A stretch of DNA of 35,659 bases. It comes from Salaquimonas sp. (lineage in GTDB: Bacteria > Pseudomonadota > Alphaproteobacteria > Rhizobiales > Rhizobiaceae). Location: the NCBI GenBank assembly GCA_028289365.1, contig JANQQM010000109.1, positions 1 to 35,659 on the forward strand. The letters are read 5' to 3'. The notes beneath the pieces were generated by a model, which worked only from the letters and a program-made list of their open reading frames with translations, had not been told where the DNA came from and ran no database searches. Shown here piece by piece: positions 18,139 to 26,875 of this stretch; the stretch's first letter is position 1; every line of letters begins with the position of its first letter. Position numbers and translations under genes: made by a program.

Positions 18139-18315
18139 TTGGAAACGGGAGTATTGATCGCGATTGGATTTGGAATTGCCATAATTTTCCTGGCAATTCT
18201 GCTGACGCGGCTTTTCTCCCGTAACCGCCACAACCATGAACGGTATGGCGGCGGCAAGGCAGAAGCGACCTGGGCAGGCATCAAACAGGCCCAAAGGGAC
18301 ATCGATCATGATTGA
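18139..18315 (+). CDS. Putative small single-pass membrane protein (TTG start)
   Basis: 58 codons from a TTG at 18139 that has ACGGAG seven bases upstream; no ATG start exists in this frame near it, and the open frame otherwise overlaps the end of gap. A membrane helix spans about residues 5-26 (VLIAIGFGIAIIFLAILLTR), followed by a basic stretch (RLFSRNRHNHERYGGGK) and a polar tail ending QRDIDHD. The positive residues after the helix suggest an outside N-terminus and cytoplasmic tail. I do not recognise a family. It lies 20 bases after gap and would be cotranscribed. The hydrophobic block next to a positioned ribosome site makes it likelier than chance, but it may be an open frame only. Confidence 0.55.
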   Translation: METGVLIAIGFGIAIIFLAILLTRLFSRNRHNHERYGGGKAEATWAGIKQAQRDIDHD

Positions 18316-18337
18316 AACCCGCTGACGTAGGGTTTCA
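18313..18337. repeat. Stem-loop at the end of the small membrane-protein gene
   Basis: TGAAACCC (18313-18320), nine bases, GGGTTTCA (18330-18337): perfect 8-bp arms, with the left arm starting on the stop codon. No T-run follows, so it may attenuate, pause or protect a 3' end rather than terminate cleanly. Confidence 0.5.
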
Positions 18338-18373
18338 GTTCGCAACGGCATCAAATTCAAAGGGCCGGTTCAG

Positions 18374-18979
18374 TTGATCAAGCTTACTTCACCCTTTCGA
18401 TTGGCAACAGAAGAAGATGCCACCATCCTGGCCCAACTGGTCAACGAGGCCGGCGAGGGTCTGGCCGAATATATCTGGGCCAAGATCGCGCAAGCCTCTC
18501 CGCTTGCCGAAAAACCCGACCCCTGGGATGTCGGCATCGAACGGCAGGCCAAGATGGCAAGGGATGGCAAGGCGATCGTATTGGAAGCTGGCGGAGCACC
18601 GGTGGCCGGACTTACCGGCTACGCGATCCCGTCGGAACCCGAACCGATCCCTGCCGACATGCCGGAAATGTTTGTGCCCCTGCAGGAACTGGAAAATACG
18701 GTACCCGATACCTGGTATATAAATGTGCTCGCCACCCTGCCCGAGCACCGCGGCAGGGGATATGGTTCAGAGCTCCTAAAGCTTGCAGAAAAAATCGCCA
18801 TCTCCGATCATCTGATCGGGCTTTCGCTGATTGTCGCCGATGGGAACACCGGCGCGCGCAAATTGTATGAAAGATCCGGATTTTCCGAGAAGGACCGGCG
18901 AGCGATTATCCGTGAAAATTGGGCGACTGACAGCCGGGACTGGATATTGATGACTAAGGCAATTTCTTCAAAAAATTAA
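18374..18979 (+). CDS. GNAT-family N-acetyltransferase
   Basis: 201 residues from a TTG at 18374; an in-frame stop at 18323 and no ATG between force this start, and AAGGG lies nine bases upstream. The acetyl-CoA motif RGRGYG (126-131) in VLATLPEHRGRGYGSELL and the later NTGARKLYERSGF are typical GNAT motifs A and B. Substrate unknown: an amine of a small molecule or protein. It sits between gap and pgk with 18 bases to pgk, so it shares their transcript; regulation of glycolytic enzymes is possible but there is no direct sign of it. Confidence 0.88.
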   Translation: MIKLTSPFRLATEEDATILAQLVNEAGEGLAEYIWAKIAQASPLAEKPDPWDVGIERQAKMARDGKAIVLEAGGAPVAGLTGYAIPSEPEPIPADMPEMFVPLQELENTVPDTWYINVLATLPEHRGRGYGSELLKLAEKIAISDHLIGLSLIVADGNTGARKLYERSGFSEKDRRAIIRENWATDSRDWILMTKAISSKN

Positions 18980-18997
18980 GCGGGATGGATTTCGATT

Positions 18998-20191
18998 ATG
19001 CAGCTGAAAACCCTTGATGATATCGACCTTTCAGGCAAACGTGTCTTGGTCAGAGTTGATCTGAATGTACCCATGGAAGATGGCAAGATCACCGACACGA
19101 CACGCATCAAGAGAATTTTACCGACCATTACGGAACTGTCCGACAAGGGTGCAAAGGTAATCCTTCTGGCCCATTTCGGTCGGCCAAAGGGAAAGGTTGA
19201 ACCGACCATGTCGCTGGCGCCGGTTGTTTCGACACTGGCAATCATGCTTGACCGCCCGGTCGCCTTCGGAACCGATTGCGTCGGCCCGATGGCCGAAGCC
19301 GCGGTTTCGGCGCTGAGCGACGGCGAGATCGTGCTTCTGGAGAACACCAGATTCCATCCCGGTGAAGAATCGAAAGACGAGGATTTTACAAAGGCGCTCG
19401 CCGCAAATGGCGATATTTTCGTCAATGACGCGTTTTCGGCAGCCCACCGCGCCCATGCCTCGACGGAAGGGCTGGCCCATCTGCTGCCATCCTGTGCCGG
19501 CCGCACCATGCAGGCGGAATTGGAAGCGCTGGAAGCAGGGTTGGGAAGCCCAGACCGTCCGGTCATCGCGATTGTCGGCGGCGCCAAGGTATCCACCAAA
19601 CTGGATCTTTTGCACAATCTCGTTCGCAAGGTGGATGCCCTCGTCATCGGCGGCGGAATGGCAAACACCTTTCTTGCTGCCCAGGGCGTCGATGTCGGAA
19701 AATCGCTTTGTGAACATGACCTGGCCGACACAGCACGTAAAATAGCAGCAGAAGCCGAATCCGCCGGATGTGAAATCCTGCTGCCTTCCGACGGTGTCGT
19801 CGCAACCGAGTTCAAGGCAAATGCAGAACACAAAACCGTGCCGATTAACGAGATTCCCGGCGATTCAATGGTGCTGGACGTTGGACCCGACACGATTGGT
19901 CGGGTCGAGGACTGGATCAAGAAGGCAAGAACCCTGGTCTGGAACGGACCTTTCGGGGCGTTTGAAATCGAGCCGTTCGATCATGCGACGGTAACCGTGG
20001 CCAAATTTGCGGCCATGCAGACAAACGCCGGGAATCTGGTGTCGGTAGCCGGGGGTGGCGACACGGTCGCAGCCCTCAACCATGCCGGCGTGGCCAATGA
20101 TTTCACCTATGTTTCGACCGCCGGCGGCGCCTTTCTCGAATGGATGGAGGGCAAGGTCCTGCCCGGCGTCGCGGTGTTGCAGTCGAAATAA
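18998..20191 (+). CDS. pgk: Phosphoglycerate kinase
   Basis: 397 residues, full length. N-terminal substrate site RVDLNVP (19-25) and [10 protein letters not shown]; nucleotide side [20 protein letters not shown] and the terminal GGGDT (352-356). Converts 1,3-bisphosphoglycerate and ADP to 3-phosphoglycerate and ATP, or the reverse in gluconeogenesis. Part of the tkt-gap-pgk-fba run, ending 24 bases from the convergent P450 gene. Confidence 0.98.
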   Translation: MQLKTLDDIDLSGKRVLVRVDLNVPMEDGKITDTTRIKRILPTITELSDKGAKVILLAHFGRPKGKVEPTMSLAPVVSTLAIMLDRPVAFGTDCVGPMAEAAVSALSDGEIVLLENTRFHPGEESKDEDFTKALAANGDIFVNDAFSAAHRAHASTEGLAHLLPSCAGRTMQAELEALEAGLGSPDRPVIAIVGGAKVSTKLDLLHNLVRKVDALVIGGGMANTFLAAQGVDVGKSLCEHDLADTARKIAAEAESAGCEILLPSDGVVATEFKANAEHKTVPINEIPGDSMVLDVGPDTIGRVEDWIKKARTLVWNGPFGAFEIEPFDHATVTVAKFAAMQTNAGNLVSVAGGGDTVAALNHAGVANDFTYVSTAGGAFLEWMEGKVLPGVAVLQSK

Positions 20192-20214
20192 TAAATCAAC
20201 GCCACCAATCGATG

Positions 20215-21450
20215 TCACGCCATGGACTGACCTGACCTCGAAATCACCGGAAGACTTTCAATCGCTCGCAATCCGATCCGCTGTTTCCATTTAATTTGTT
20301 CAGGATCACAGGCCAGTCCGAGATCTGGCCATTGAGTAAACAAGGCTCGCAAGGCAGACTTTGCTTCAAGCCTGGCCAATTGGTGCCCAAGGCAGAAATG
20401 AATTCCGGCACCGAACGAAATATGCCGATTGGCCCGGCGCGCCATGTCCAGTTCAGTTGGCGTTTCAAATGCCGCCTCATCCAGATTGGCACCAACCAGC
20501 ATGGCCATCACCATGTCCCCGCGCTTCAGCCGAACATCACCCAGTTGGATATCGTGGACGGCAAAACGAGGTTTGGAAAACTGCACCGGCGCGACATATC
20601 GCAGAAATTCCTCGATTGCCAACGGCGCACGATCCCAATCCGCCTTTAGCCAGTCCCTTCGTTTTTTGTCCTCCAGCAAGGTGAACACCGCCCCACTGAT
20701 CAAATGCGTAGTGGTTTCATGCCCAGCCACCAGCAGCAAAAAGACCATTGCAACAACTTCCTGATCGCTGATATCCGCGCCATTTGCCTTTGCGGCGACA
20801 AGCTCTGCAATAAGGCCGTCTCCGCCGTGCTTTTCAGTTTCCCTTATCCGAAATTCGATATAGCGCTTCATTGCACTCAGTCCGGGCACGAGCTTGATGA
20901 ATCCTAGAAGGCCATTTACCGAAGTAAGTCCACTCGCCCAGCGGGTAAATTTCGGCCTGTCTTCTGACGGCAGGCCCAGCATTTCGCAAATGACTGCGAG
21001 CGGCAATTGTCGGGCATAGGCACTGACGAGATCAGCCGGTTCGCCATCCCTGAAAAGTTCCTTGGCCATTTTTTCGGCAATCTCGTCAATATGTGGCTCC
21101 ATATCCAGGATCGCCTGTCGCCTGAAGGCCTCATCCACGATCGACCGCAACCGCTTGTGGTCGGGCTCGTCAACCGTGAGCATGTTGTGTGCAAGTGCCC
21201 GGAATATGCCCGGCATCCACCATTGGAGGCCGGCAATTTTACCGTCCCTGCGGATCGAAAAATTGTCCTGCTCCTTTAAGACCCGACCGGCCATTTCGTG
21301 CGATACTGCAATCCAGACACGGCCAACAATGGGAATTCGCGTCTCGACCACGTCACCAATTGCATGTAATTCGGCGATTACCGGCGCCGGATTACGCATG
21401 AAGTCACTTTCAGAAAGTCTTTTTCCATCAAACATGATGCGCTCCGGCAT
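20215..21450 (-). CDS. Cytochrome P450
   Basis: 411 residues, soluble bacterial class. C-helix DEPDHKRLR (94-102); I-helix oxygen-activation motif AGHETT (242-247); ExxR pair E281/R284 in EEFLRYVAP; heme loop FGAGIHFCLG (346-355) with the axial Cys at C353. All essentials are intact. The start could also be the ATG at 21435, which has GGAG six bases upstream. Substrate is unknown; no ferredoxin or reductase is in the window, so electrons must come from elsewhere. It lies opposite to and between pgk and fba, interrupting a core metabolic run, which suggests later insertion. Confidence 0.93.
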   Translation of the reverse strand: MPERIMFDGKRLSESDFMRNPAPVIAELHAIGDVVETRIPIVGRVWIAVSHEMAGRVLKEQDNFSIRRDGKIAGLQWWMPGIFRALAHNMLTVDEPDHKRLRSIVDEAFRRQAILDMEPHIDEIAEKMAKELFRDGEPADLVSAYARQLPLAVICEMLGLPSEDRPKFTRWASGLTSVNGLLGFIKLVPGLSAMKRYIEFRIRETEKHGGDGLIAELVAAKANGADISDQEVVAMVFLLLVAGHETTTHLISGAVFTLLEDKKRRDWLKADWDRAPLAIEEFLRYVAPVQFSKPRFAVHDIQLGDVRLKRGDMVMAMLVGANLDEAAFETPTELDMARRANRHISFGAGIHFCLGHQLARLEAKSALRALFTQWPDLGLACDPEQIKWKQRIGLRAIESLPVISRSGQSMA

Positions 21451-21621
21451 ACCGCTCTATGACCGTAAATTCTTCAAATGACCGGCTCAATCACAACTTT
21501 TCGGTATAAAAATCGATTTGATCGTAAATGCACAGGTATGCACGCCTTCAACCTTATTCCACTTTCCAGAAAGCTCTGTTAGGTAAACCCGACAACATCA
21601 AGGCTGACGCGGAGAATTGCC

Positions 21622-22650
21622 ATGAACGAAAAGATTGAGGATATCGCCATTGCAATGGTTGCGGAGGGACAGGGCATTCTTGCTGCCGATGAATCGACCG
21701 GCACAATCAAGAAGCGGTTCGACGGTATCGATACCGAATCCACGGAAGAAAGCAGGCGTGATTATCGCGAATTTCTCTTCCGTGCCTCCGAAGCCATGAA
21801 CAATTACATTTCAGGTGTCATTTTATATGAAGAAACGCTCTTCCAGGCCGCGGCAGACGGCACCCCGCTTGTCGACCTGATTAGCCAGGCAGGAGCGGTT
21901 CCCGGCATCAAGGTTGATATGGGTGCCAAGCCGATGGCAGGTACACAGATTGAAACGGTAACCGAAGGCCTCGACGGATTGCGGGAGCGCCTGGGCCGCT
22001 ATTATGAAAGGGGCGCAAGGTTCGCCAAATGGCGTGCGGTGATCACCATTTCCGAAGACACGCCGACCTGGAATTGCGTCAAGGCCAATTGCCATGCGCT
22101 GGCCCGTTATGCAGCACTTTGCCAGGAAGCCGGCATCGTACCGATCGTGGAGCCGGAAGTTCTCATGGATGGTCCGCATTCAAACCACACGATCGAGCGT
22201 TGCCACGAGGTAACCGAATGGGTTCTGAAGACACAGTTCTCCGAACTTTATGATGCCGGCGTTAAACTGGAAGGCATGATCTTGAAGCCCAACATGGTGG
22301 TTCCCGGACAAAACTCGGGACAAAAGGTAACGGCCGAGGAAATTGCTTCCCATACGGTCTCCTGCCTGAAGGATACCGTACCTTCCTCTGTGCCCGGCAT
22401 TGCGTTTCTTTCGGGAGGCCAAACCGAACTGGAGGCAACGGCCAACCTTTCTGCCATGAATGCCATGTACGACATGCCCTGGAAACTGACATTCTCCTAT
22501 GGCCGTGCGCTCCAGGCAGCAGCACTCCAGGCATGGATGGGCAAGGCGGAAAACGTCGCAGCGGCACAACGCGCCTTTGCAAAGCGGGCAAAAATGAACG
22601 GCCTTGCCGCGCTCGGCAATTGGACCAACGAAATCGAGAAAGCTGCCTAG
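21622..22650 (+). CDS. fba: Fructose-bisphosphate aldolase, class I
   Basis: 342 residues. The Schiff-base lysine is K222 in EGMILKPNMVVPG; GILAADESTGTI (18-29), FAKWRAVI (134-141), PIVEPEVLMDG and FLSGGQTE are class I landmarks. The metal-dependent class II His motif is absent. It interconverts fructose-1,6-bisphosphate with dihydroxyacetone-phosphate and glyceraldehyde-3-phosphate, without a metal. A ribosome site (GGAG) precedes the ATG. It completes the tkt-gap-pgk set after the inserted P450, and its 170-base upstream gap probably holds a separate promoter. Confidence 0.97.
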   Translation: MNEKIEDIAIAMVAEGQGILAADESTGTIKKRFDGIDTESTEESRRDYREFLFRASEAMNNYISGVILYEETLFQAAADGTPLVDLISQAGAVPGIKVDMGAKPMAGTQIETVTEGLDGLRERLGRYYERGARFAKWRAVITISEDTPTWNCVKANCHALARYAALCQEAGIVPIVEPEVLMDGPHSNHTIERCHEVTEWVLKTQFSELYDAGVKLEGMILKPNMVVPGQNSGQKVTAEEIASHTVSCLKDTVPSSVPGIAFLSGGQTELEATANLSAMNAMYDMPWKLTFSYGRALQAAALQAWMGKAENVAAAQRAFAKRAKMNGLAALGNWTNEIEKAA

Positions 22651-22691
22651 CAGCCATCTCACCCGTTGGACGGGGACAATGTGGAGTATAA

Positions 22692-23450
22692 ATGGCATCC
22701 AGTCCCCGACCAACGCGAATAGAGCTGTTACTCACCTGGCTGCTATTTCCTGTCTATGTCTGGCAGGGCCTTGCAGTCAGGAGAAAAACCCCGCGCATGC
22801 AGCCGCCCCCCAATAAGGGGCATTTTGATTTTTCCGGCGGCGGAGAAAAACTCAAGCTGCTCGTCATCGGTGATTCGTCAGCTGCCGGTGTCGGCGTAGA
22901 CAATATCGAGCAAAGCTTCGCCTACCAGCTACCGCAATTTCTGAATAAAGCTACAAAACGTCCTGTACAGGTTCGGATCGCCGGAATGAACAGCGCCGTA
23001 TCCGCTCAAATCCGCGATTATGTTGTCCCGAATATTGAACATCAGCACTTCGATTACATCGCACTGAACATCGGTATAAACGACACCAAGAATTTTCACC
23101 GGGGCAACCAGTTTTGCCGGGATTTTGGAACTCTCCTTTATGCCCTGCGTAGTCGATTTCCCGCCGCCGTGATAATCTGGTCGGGCATTCTCGACATGCA
23201 AACCGTCCCGGCACTGCCTTCCCCGCTCAACTGGATCTTGGGGGTCAGATCGCGGCTCCTCGATCACAATGGCCGCATACTCTGCCGGGAACGCGGCGCA
23301 TTGGCTCCGGAACCGGAATGGCAGCCTCTACCGGAAAATTTCTCGACAGACGGCTTTCACGCCAGCGAAGCCGGATACTGCGAATGGGCTGAAAATCTCT
23401 CTGCTTATGTTGCGGAGCTGGAATCGCAAAAAACCCGCCGCGGCAAATAG
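22692..23450 (+). CDS. SGNH/GDSL-type hydrolase (lipase/esterase fold)
   Basis: 252 residues. Block I VIGDSSAAGVG (nucleophile S62), block II Gly in RIAGMNSA, block III NIGINDT (N130) and block V DGFHAS (D220, H223) give a complete SGNH active site. An N-terminal hydrophobic stretch (LLLTWLLFPVYVWQGLAV, about 12-29) is a membrane anchor or uncleaved signal, so the domain may face the periplasm. Substrates in this family are acyl esters of lipids or sugars; which here is unknown. It starts 41 bases after fba with GGAG upstream and is probably read with it. Confidence 0.9.
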   Translation: MASSPRPTRIELLLTWLLFPVYVWQGLAVRRKTPRMQPPPNKGHFDFSGGGEKLKLLVIGDSSAAGVGVDNIEQSFAYQLPQFLNKATKRPVQVRIAGMNSAVSAQIRDYVVPNIEHQHFDYIALNIGINDTKNFHRGNQFCRDFGTLLYALRSRFPAAVIIWSGILDMQTVPALPSPLNWILGVRSRLLDHNGRILCRERGALAPEPEWQPLPENFSTDGFHASEAGYCEWAENLSAYVAELESQKTRRGK

Positions 23451-23558
23451 CGCCCTCGCCTTTTGACTGATAGACAAACAGGGTCTTCCGGCAATAAAGT
23501 TCTTTCGGATTGACGCCGGCTTCACCTGCATCCGGAACCGGCATCGAGGAGGGATCAA

Positions 23559-25466
23559 ATGGCATCGAACTATCACACAGTTTATGAGCAATGGAAAAGC
23601 GACCCCGACGGTTTTTGGGGCGAAGCCGCAACCGCAATTGATTGGGCTAAACCGGCGGACAAGATATTTGACGACACCATGGGTCCATACGGGCAATGGT
23701 TTTCCGGCGCGTTATGCAACACCTGCTATAACTGTGTCGACAGACATGCTGAAGGCGGCCGCACGGATCAAGCTGCAATCATCTATGATAGCCCGATAAC
23801 CGGATCGAAGCGGACCATCACCTATGGCGAATTGCATGCTGAGGTGCAGGCGCTCGCACACGTCATGACCGAAAAAGGGGTCAAGCAGGGCGACCGCGTC
23901 ATCATCTATATGCCCATGGTACCGGAAGCGGCCATGGCCATGCTGGCATGCGCAAGGATCGGCGCCATACATTCCGTTGTCTTCGGTGGATTCGCGGCGC
24001 GAGAACTGGCTACCCGTATCGAGGATTCCGCGCCCGCCATGATCATATCAGCTTCCTGCGGCATCGAGCCGGGCCGGGTGATCGCCTACAAACCATTGCT
24101 TGACGAGGCAATCGAGATTTCTTCCCACAAGCCGTCTGCCACGCTGATACTCCAGCGCGAACAACTAGGCTGTGATTTGATCGAAGGCCGCGACTTTGAC
24201 TATGCGGAACTCGTTGGATCTGCCCGCGATTCCGGTGTCACTTTCAAATGCGCCGACGTGAAGGCAACCGATCCGCTCTATATTCTTTATACATCCGGAA
24301 CCACGGGCCAGCCCAAGGGCGTTGTACGCGACAATGGCGGGCACATGGTCGCCCTCAAATGGTCGATGAACGCAATGTATGGGGTCGACCCGGGAGAGGT
24401 CTTCTGGGCTGCATCCGATGTCGGCTGGGTCGTGGGTCACTCCTACATCGTCTATGCCCCGCTTCTGCATGGCTGCACCACCATCATTTTTGAAGGCAAA
24501 CCCGTAGGAACGCCGGATGCCGGAACATTCTGGAGGGTCATTGCAGAACATGGTGTTTCAGTACTGTTTACCGCACCCACCGCGTTCAGGGCGATCAAGA
24601 AGGAGGATCCGGATGGAAGCCTGATTGGGCAATACGACTTATCCGGTTTCCGCACGCTTTTCCTAGCCGGTGAGCGCGCCGACCCCGATACAATCCAATG
24701 GGCCGAGGACAAGCTGTCGGTCCCGGTAATTGACCATTGGTGGCAAACAGAAACTGGCTGGACCATCGCCGGAAACCCGGTCGGGCTGGGTCTATTGCCC
24801 GTCAAACACGGTTCACCTGCCGTTCCGATGCCGGGCTACGATATCCAGGTTCTGGATGACGAAGGTCATCCCGTTGAAACCGGTGCACTTGGCAACATTG
24901 TCGTCAAGCTGCCCCTGCCGCCTTCCTGCTTACCCACATTGTGGAATGCAGACGAGCGGTTCCGGACCACCTATCTGGAAGAGTTTCCCGGATACTACAA
25001 AACCGCTGATGCAGGTTATGTCGACGAAGACGGATATCTGTTCATCATGGCCCGCACCGATGACATCATAAATGTCGCCGGACACCGGCTTTCGACCGGC
25101 GGCATGGAGGAAGTTATCGCCGGTCACAAGGATGTCGCCGAATGCGCGGTGATTGGCATCGCCGACAAGCTCAAGGGGCAAATTCCGGCCGGTTTCCTGA
25201 TCATCAATTCCGGCGTCTCGCGCAGCGAGGAGGAAATAGAGAAGGAAGTGATTTCCCTCGTCCGGAAAAAGATCGGACCGGTCGCTGCCTTCAAGACTGC
25301 AATCACGGTTCCCAGATTACCCAAGACCCGATCCGGCAAGATATTGCGGGCGACGATGCAAAAGATCGCAGATGGGGAGGATTGGAAAATGCCGGCGACA
25401 ATAGACGACCCGGCAATTCTCACCGAAATCGGCGAAGCACTCCATAAACGCGGATTTGGCGGCTAA
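23559..25466 (+). CDS. prpE: Propionyl-CoA synthetase (acyl-CoA synthetase, ANL superfamily)
   Basis: 635 residues. The N-terminal ALCNTCYNCVDRHAE (51-65) is characteristic of PrpE. The ATP P-loop YTSGTTGQPKG (244-254), the DNGGHMVALKWSM segment, WWQTETGW, and the C-terminal PKTRSGKILR with catalytic K594 are intact. It activates propionate (or a similar short acid) to the CoA thioester via an acyl-AMP, feeding the methylcitrate or methylmalonyl-CoA route. A strong ribosome site (GAGGAGGG) precedes the start. AcsA is the closest alternative, but the N-terminal motif favours PrpE. No other propionate genes are in the window. Confidence 0.92.
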   Translation: MASNYHTVYEQWKSDPDGFWGEAATAIDWAKPADKIFDDTMGPYGQWFSGALCNTCYNCVDRHAEGGRTDQAAIIYDSPITGSKRTITYGELHAEVQALAHVMTEKGVKQGDRVIIYMPMVPEAAMAMLACARIGAIHSVVFGGFAARELATRIEDSAPAMIISASCGIEPGRVIAYKPLLDEAIEISSHKPSATLILQREQLGCDLIEGRDFDYAELVGSARDSGVTFKCADVKATDPLYILYTSGTTGQPKGVVRDNGGHMVALKWSMNAMYGVDPGEVFWAASDVGWVVGHSYIVYAPLLHGCTTIIFEGKPVGTPDAGTFWRVIAEHGVSVLFTAPTAFRAIKKEDPDGSLIGQYDLSGFRTLFLAGERADPDTIQWAEDKLSVPVIDHWWQTETGWTIAGNPVGLGLLPVKHGSPAVPMPGYDIQVLDDEGHPVETGALGNIVVKLPLPPSCLPTLWNADERFRTTYLEEFPGYYKTADAGYVDEDGYLFIMARTDDIINVAGHRLSTGGMEEVIAGHKDVAECAVIGIADKLKGQIPAGFLIINSGVSRSEEEIEKEVISLVRKKIGPVAAFKTAITVPRLPKTRSGKILRATMQKIADGEDWKMPATIDDPAILTEIGEALHKRGFGG

Positions 25467-25479
25467 GGTACAGTTTTGC

Positions 25480-25504
25480 CCGGTGCCGCATTGACCGGCA
25501 CCGG
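25480..25504. repeat. GC-rich stem-loop after prpE
   Basis: CCGGTGCCG (25480-25488), seven bases, CGGCACCGG (25496-25504): perfect 9-bp arms 13 bases after the prpE stop. A second CCGGT/ACCGG hairpin follows at 25523-25536. No T-run follows, so termination would be factor-assisted; alternatively it protects the prpE mRNA end. Confidence 0.55.
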
Positions 25505-25556
25505 TCTCAGCTGTGCTGCCCGCCGGTCAACACCGGTAACTGTTTGGAATTCATAA

Positions 25557-26354
25557 ATGACCAGCGTAACCAGACTTGAAAACAAAGTGGCAATTGTAAC
25601 TGGCGGAGCTCAGGGGATCGGCAGAGCCGTCGCCGAAAGATTCGCAAAAGAAGGTGCCAATGTTGTCATTGCAGATATCAACGAAGATGAGGGAGAGGCA
25701 GTCCAGTCAACAGAAATAGAGCCGGGCAGCATCCACTTTGTCCATTGCAACGTGATGGAAACACTGGACATTCACAATCTGGTTGCCACGACGCTGGACA
25801 TGTTTGAGTCGATTGACATCCTGGTCAACAATGCAGCAACCATATCGACCGCAGATTTTCTTGATATCGAGGAATCTGAATTCGACAAGGTGCTTGCGGT
25901 AAATCTCAAGGGCGCATTTCTTTGCGGACAATCAGTTGCCCGCCATATGGTGGAGCAGGTTGCCAATGGCGGCGAACCAGGCTCGATAATCAATATGTCA
26001 TCGATCAACACCACCGTGGCCATTGCAAACCAGGTTCCCTATTGCGTCGCTAAGGGCGGCCTGACCCAACTGACCAAGGTAATGGCGCTTTCGCTGGCAC
26101 CGCACGGAATTCGGGTTAACGCGATTGGTCCCGGATCGATCATGACCAAGATCCTCGAAAGCGTGTCCGGAGACCGGGAAACCATGGAGCGTATTTACTC
26201 CAGGACCCCGCTTGGCAGAATCGGTGAACCTGAGGAAATCGCATCGATTGCTGCATTCCTGGCCTCAACTGATGCAAGTTACATCACCGGGGAAACAATT
26301 TTTGCCGATGGCGGAAGGCTCGCCTTGAACTATACCGTCCCCGTTCAAAAATAA
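25557..26354 (+). CDS. Short-chain dehydrogenase/reductase (classical SDR)
   Basis: 265 residues. Cofactor motif TGGAQGIG (15-22), D40 at the end of the second strand (favouring NAD(H)), NNAA (91-94), S149 in INMSSINTT and the catalytic pair Y162/K166 (PYCVAK). The C-terminal SDASYITGETIFADGG-like ending is that of classical FabG-like SDRs. Substrate not deducible; annotations such as glucose dehydrogenase or 3-oxoacyl-ACP reductase would be guesses. It lies 90 bases after prpE, with two hairpins in between, and ten bases before an operator-like palindrome. Confidence 0.9.
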   Translation: MTSVTRLENKVAIVTGGAQGIGRAVAERFAKEGANVVIADINEDEGEAVQSTEIEPGSIHFVHCNVMETLDIHNLVATTLDMFESIDILVNNAATISTADFLDIEESEFDKVLAVNLKGAFLCGQSVARHMVEQVANGGEPGSIINMSSINTTVAIANQVPYCVAKGGLTQLTKVMALSLAPHGIRVNAIGPGSIMTKILESVSGDRETMERIYSRTPLGRIGEPEEIASIAAFLASTDASYITGETIFADGGRLALNYTVPVQK

Positions 26355-26363
26355 TCCTTATTT

Positions 26364-26387
26364 CTCCTGACAGGATGCTGTCAGGAG
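26364..26387. promoter_or_regulatory. Operator-like perfect palindrome upstream of the VOC-YafY pair
   Basis: CTCCTGACAG (26364-26373), GATG, CTGTCAGGAG (26378-26387): perfect 10-bp arms. CTGACA inside it at 26367-26372 with TATGCA at 26391-26396 (18-base spacer) makes a promoter candidate covered by the palindrome. There is no T-run downstream on the plus strand. I infer a binding site for the YafY-type regulator encoded two genes on; a terminator for the preceding SDR gene is the alternative. Confidence 0.6.
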
Positions 26388-26449
26388 CACTATGCAACAA
26401 GAGAAGCTGTCGGGTGGCAATGACCACCAGCCAACATGGAGACAGCAAG

Positions 26450-26857
26450 ATGAATGTACACACGCAAAGTGAAACGCGGTTCAAGGCGCCGGTAAATTCC
26501 GCCGTTTGGTTCGAGATTCCGGTGACCGATATGGAAAGAGCCAAGGAATTCTATTCAAAAGTATTGTTGACGGAATTTGCAGACATGAATGATGGGCCAA
26601 ATCCGATGGCAATGTTCGGATATGGCAAGGGCGAAAAAGATGTCTCGGGCCATCTATATCCCGGCAAACCAGCACCAAGCGGAACCGGCCCAACGATACA
26701 CCTGACAGTTTCAGATGATCTTGTTGCCGCAATGAAACGGGTGAAAGCCGCCGGTGGATCGGTCGTTTCGCCGATCATTGAAATTCCGGCGGGCAGGTTT
26801 GCCTACTGCGAAGACCCTGATGGTAATTCCATCAGCCTGTTCGCCGGCCAGGGATAA
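26450..26857 (+). CDS. VOC (glyoxalase/dioxygenase fold) family protein
   Basis: 135 residues from the ATG at 26450, which has GGAG eight bases upstream; an earlier in-frame ATG at 26420 is possible. The N-terminal NSAVWFEIPVTDMERAKEFY and the C-terminal FAYCEDPDGNSISLF are the two beta-alpha-beta-beta-beta modules of the VOC fold. A metal-binding enzyme (glyoxalase, resistance or dioxygenase type) or a binding protein is possible; the ligand set is not clear enough to choose. It forms a two-gene operon with the regulator that starts 18 bases downstream. Confidence 0.87.
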   Translation: MNVHTQSETRFKAPVNSAVWFEIPVTDMERAKEFYSKVLLTEFADMNDGPNPMAMFGYGKGEKDVSGHLYPGKPAPSGTGPTIHLTVSDDLVAAMKRVKAAGGSVVSPIIEIPAGRFAYCEDPDGNSISLFAGQG

Positions 26858-26875
26858 TCAGGGGAGATATTTGAA

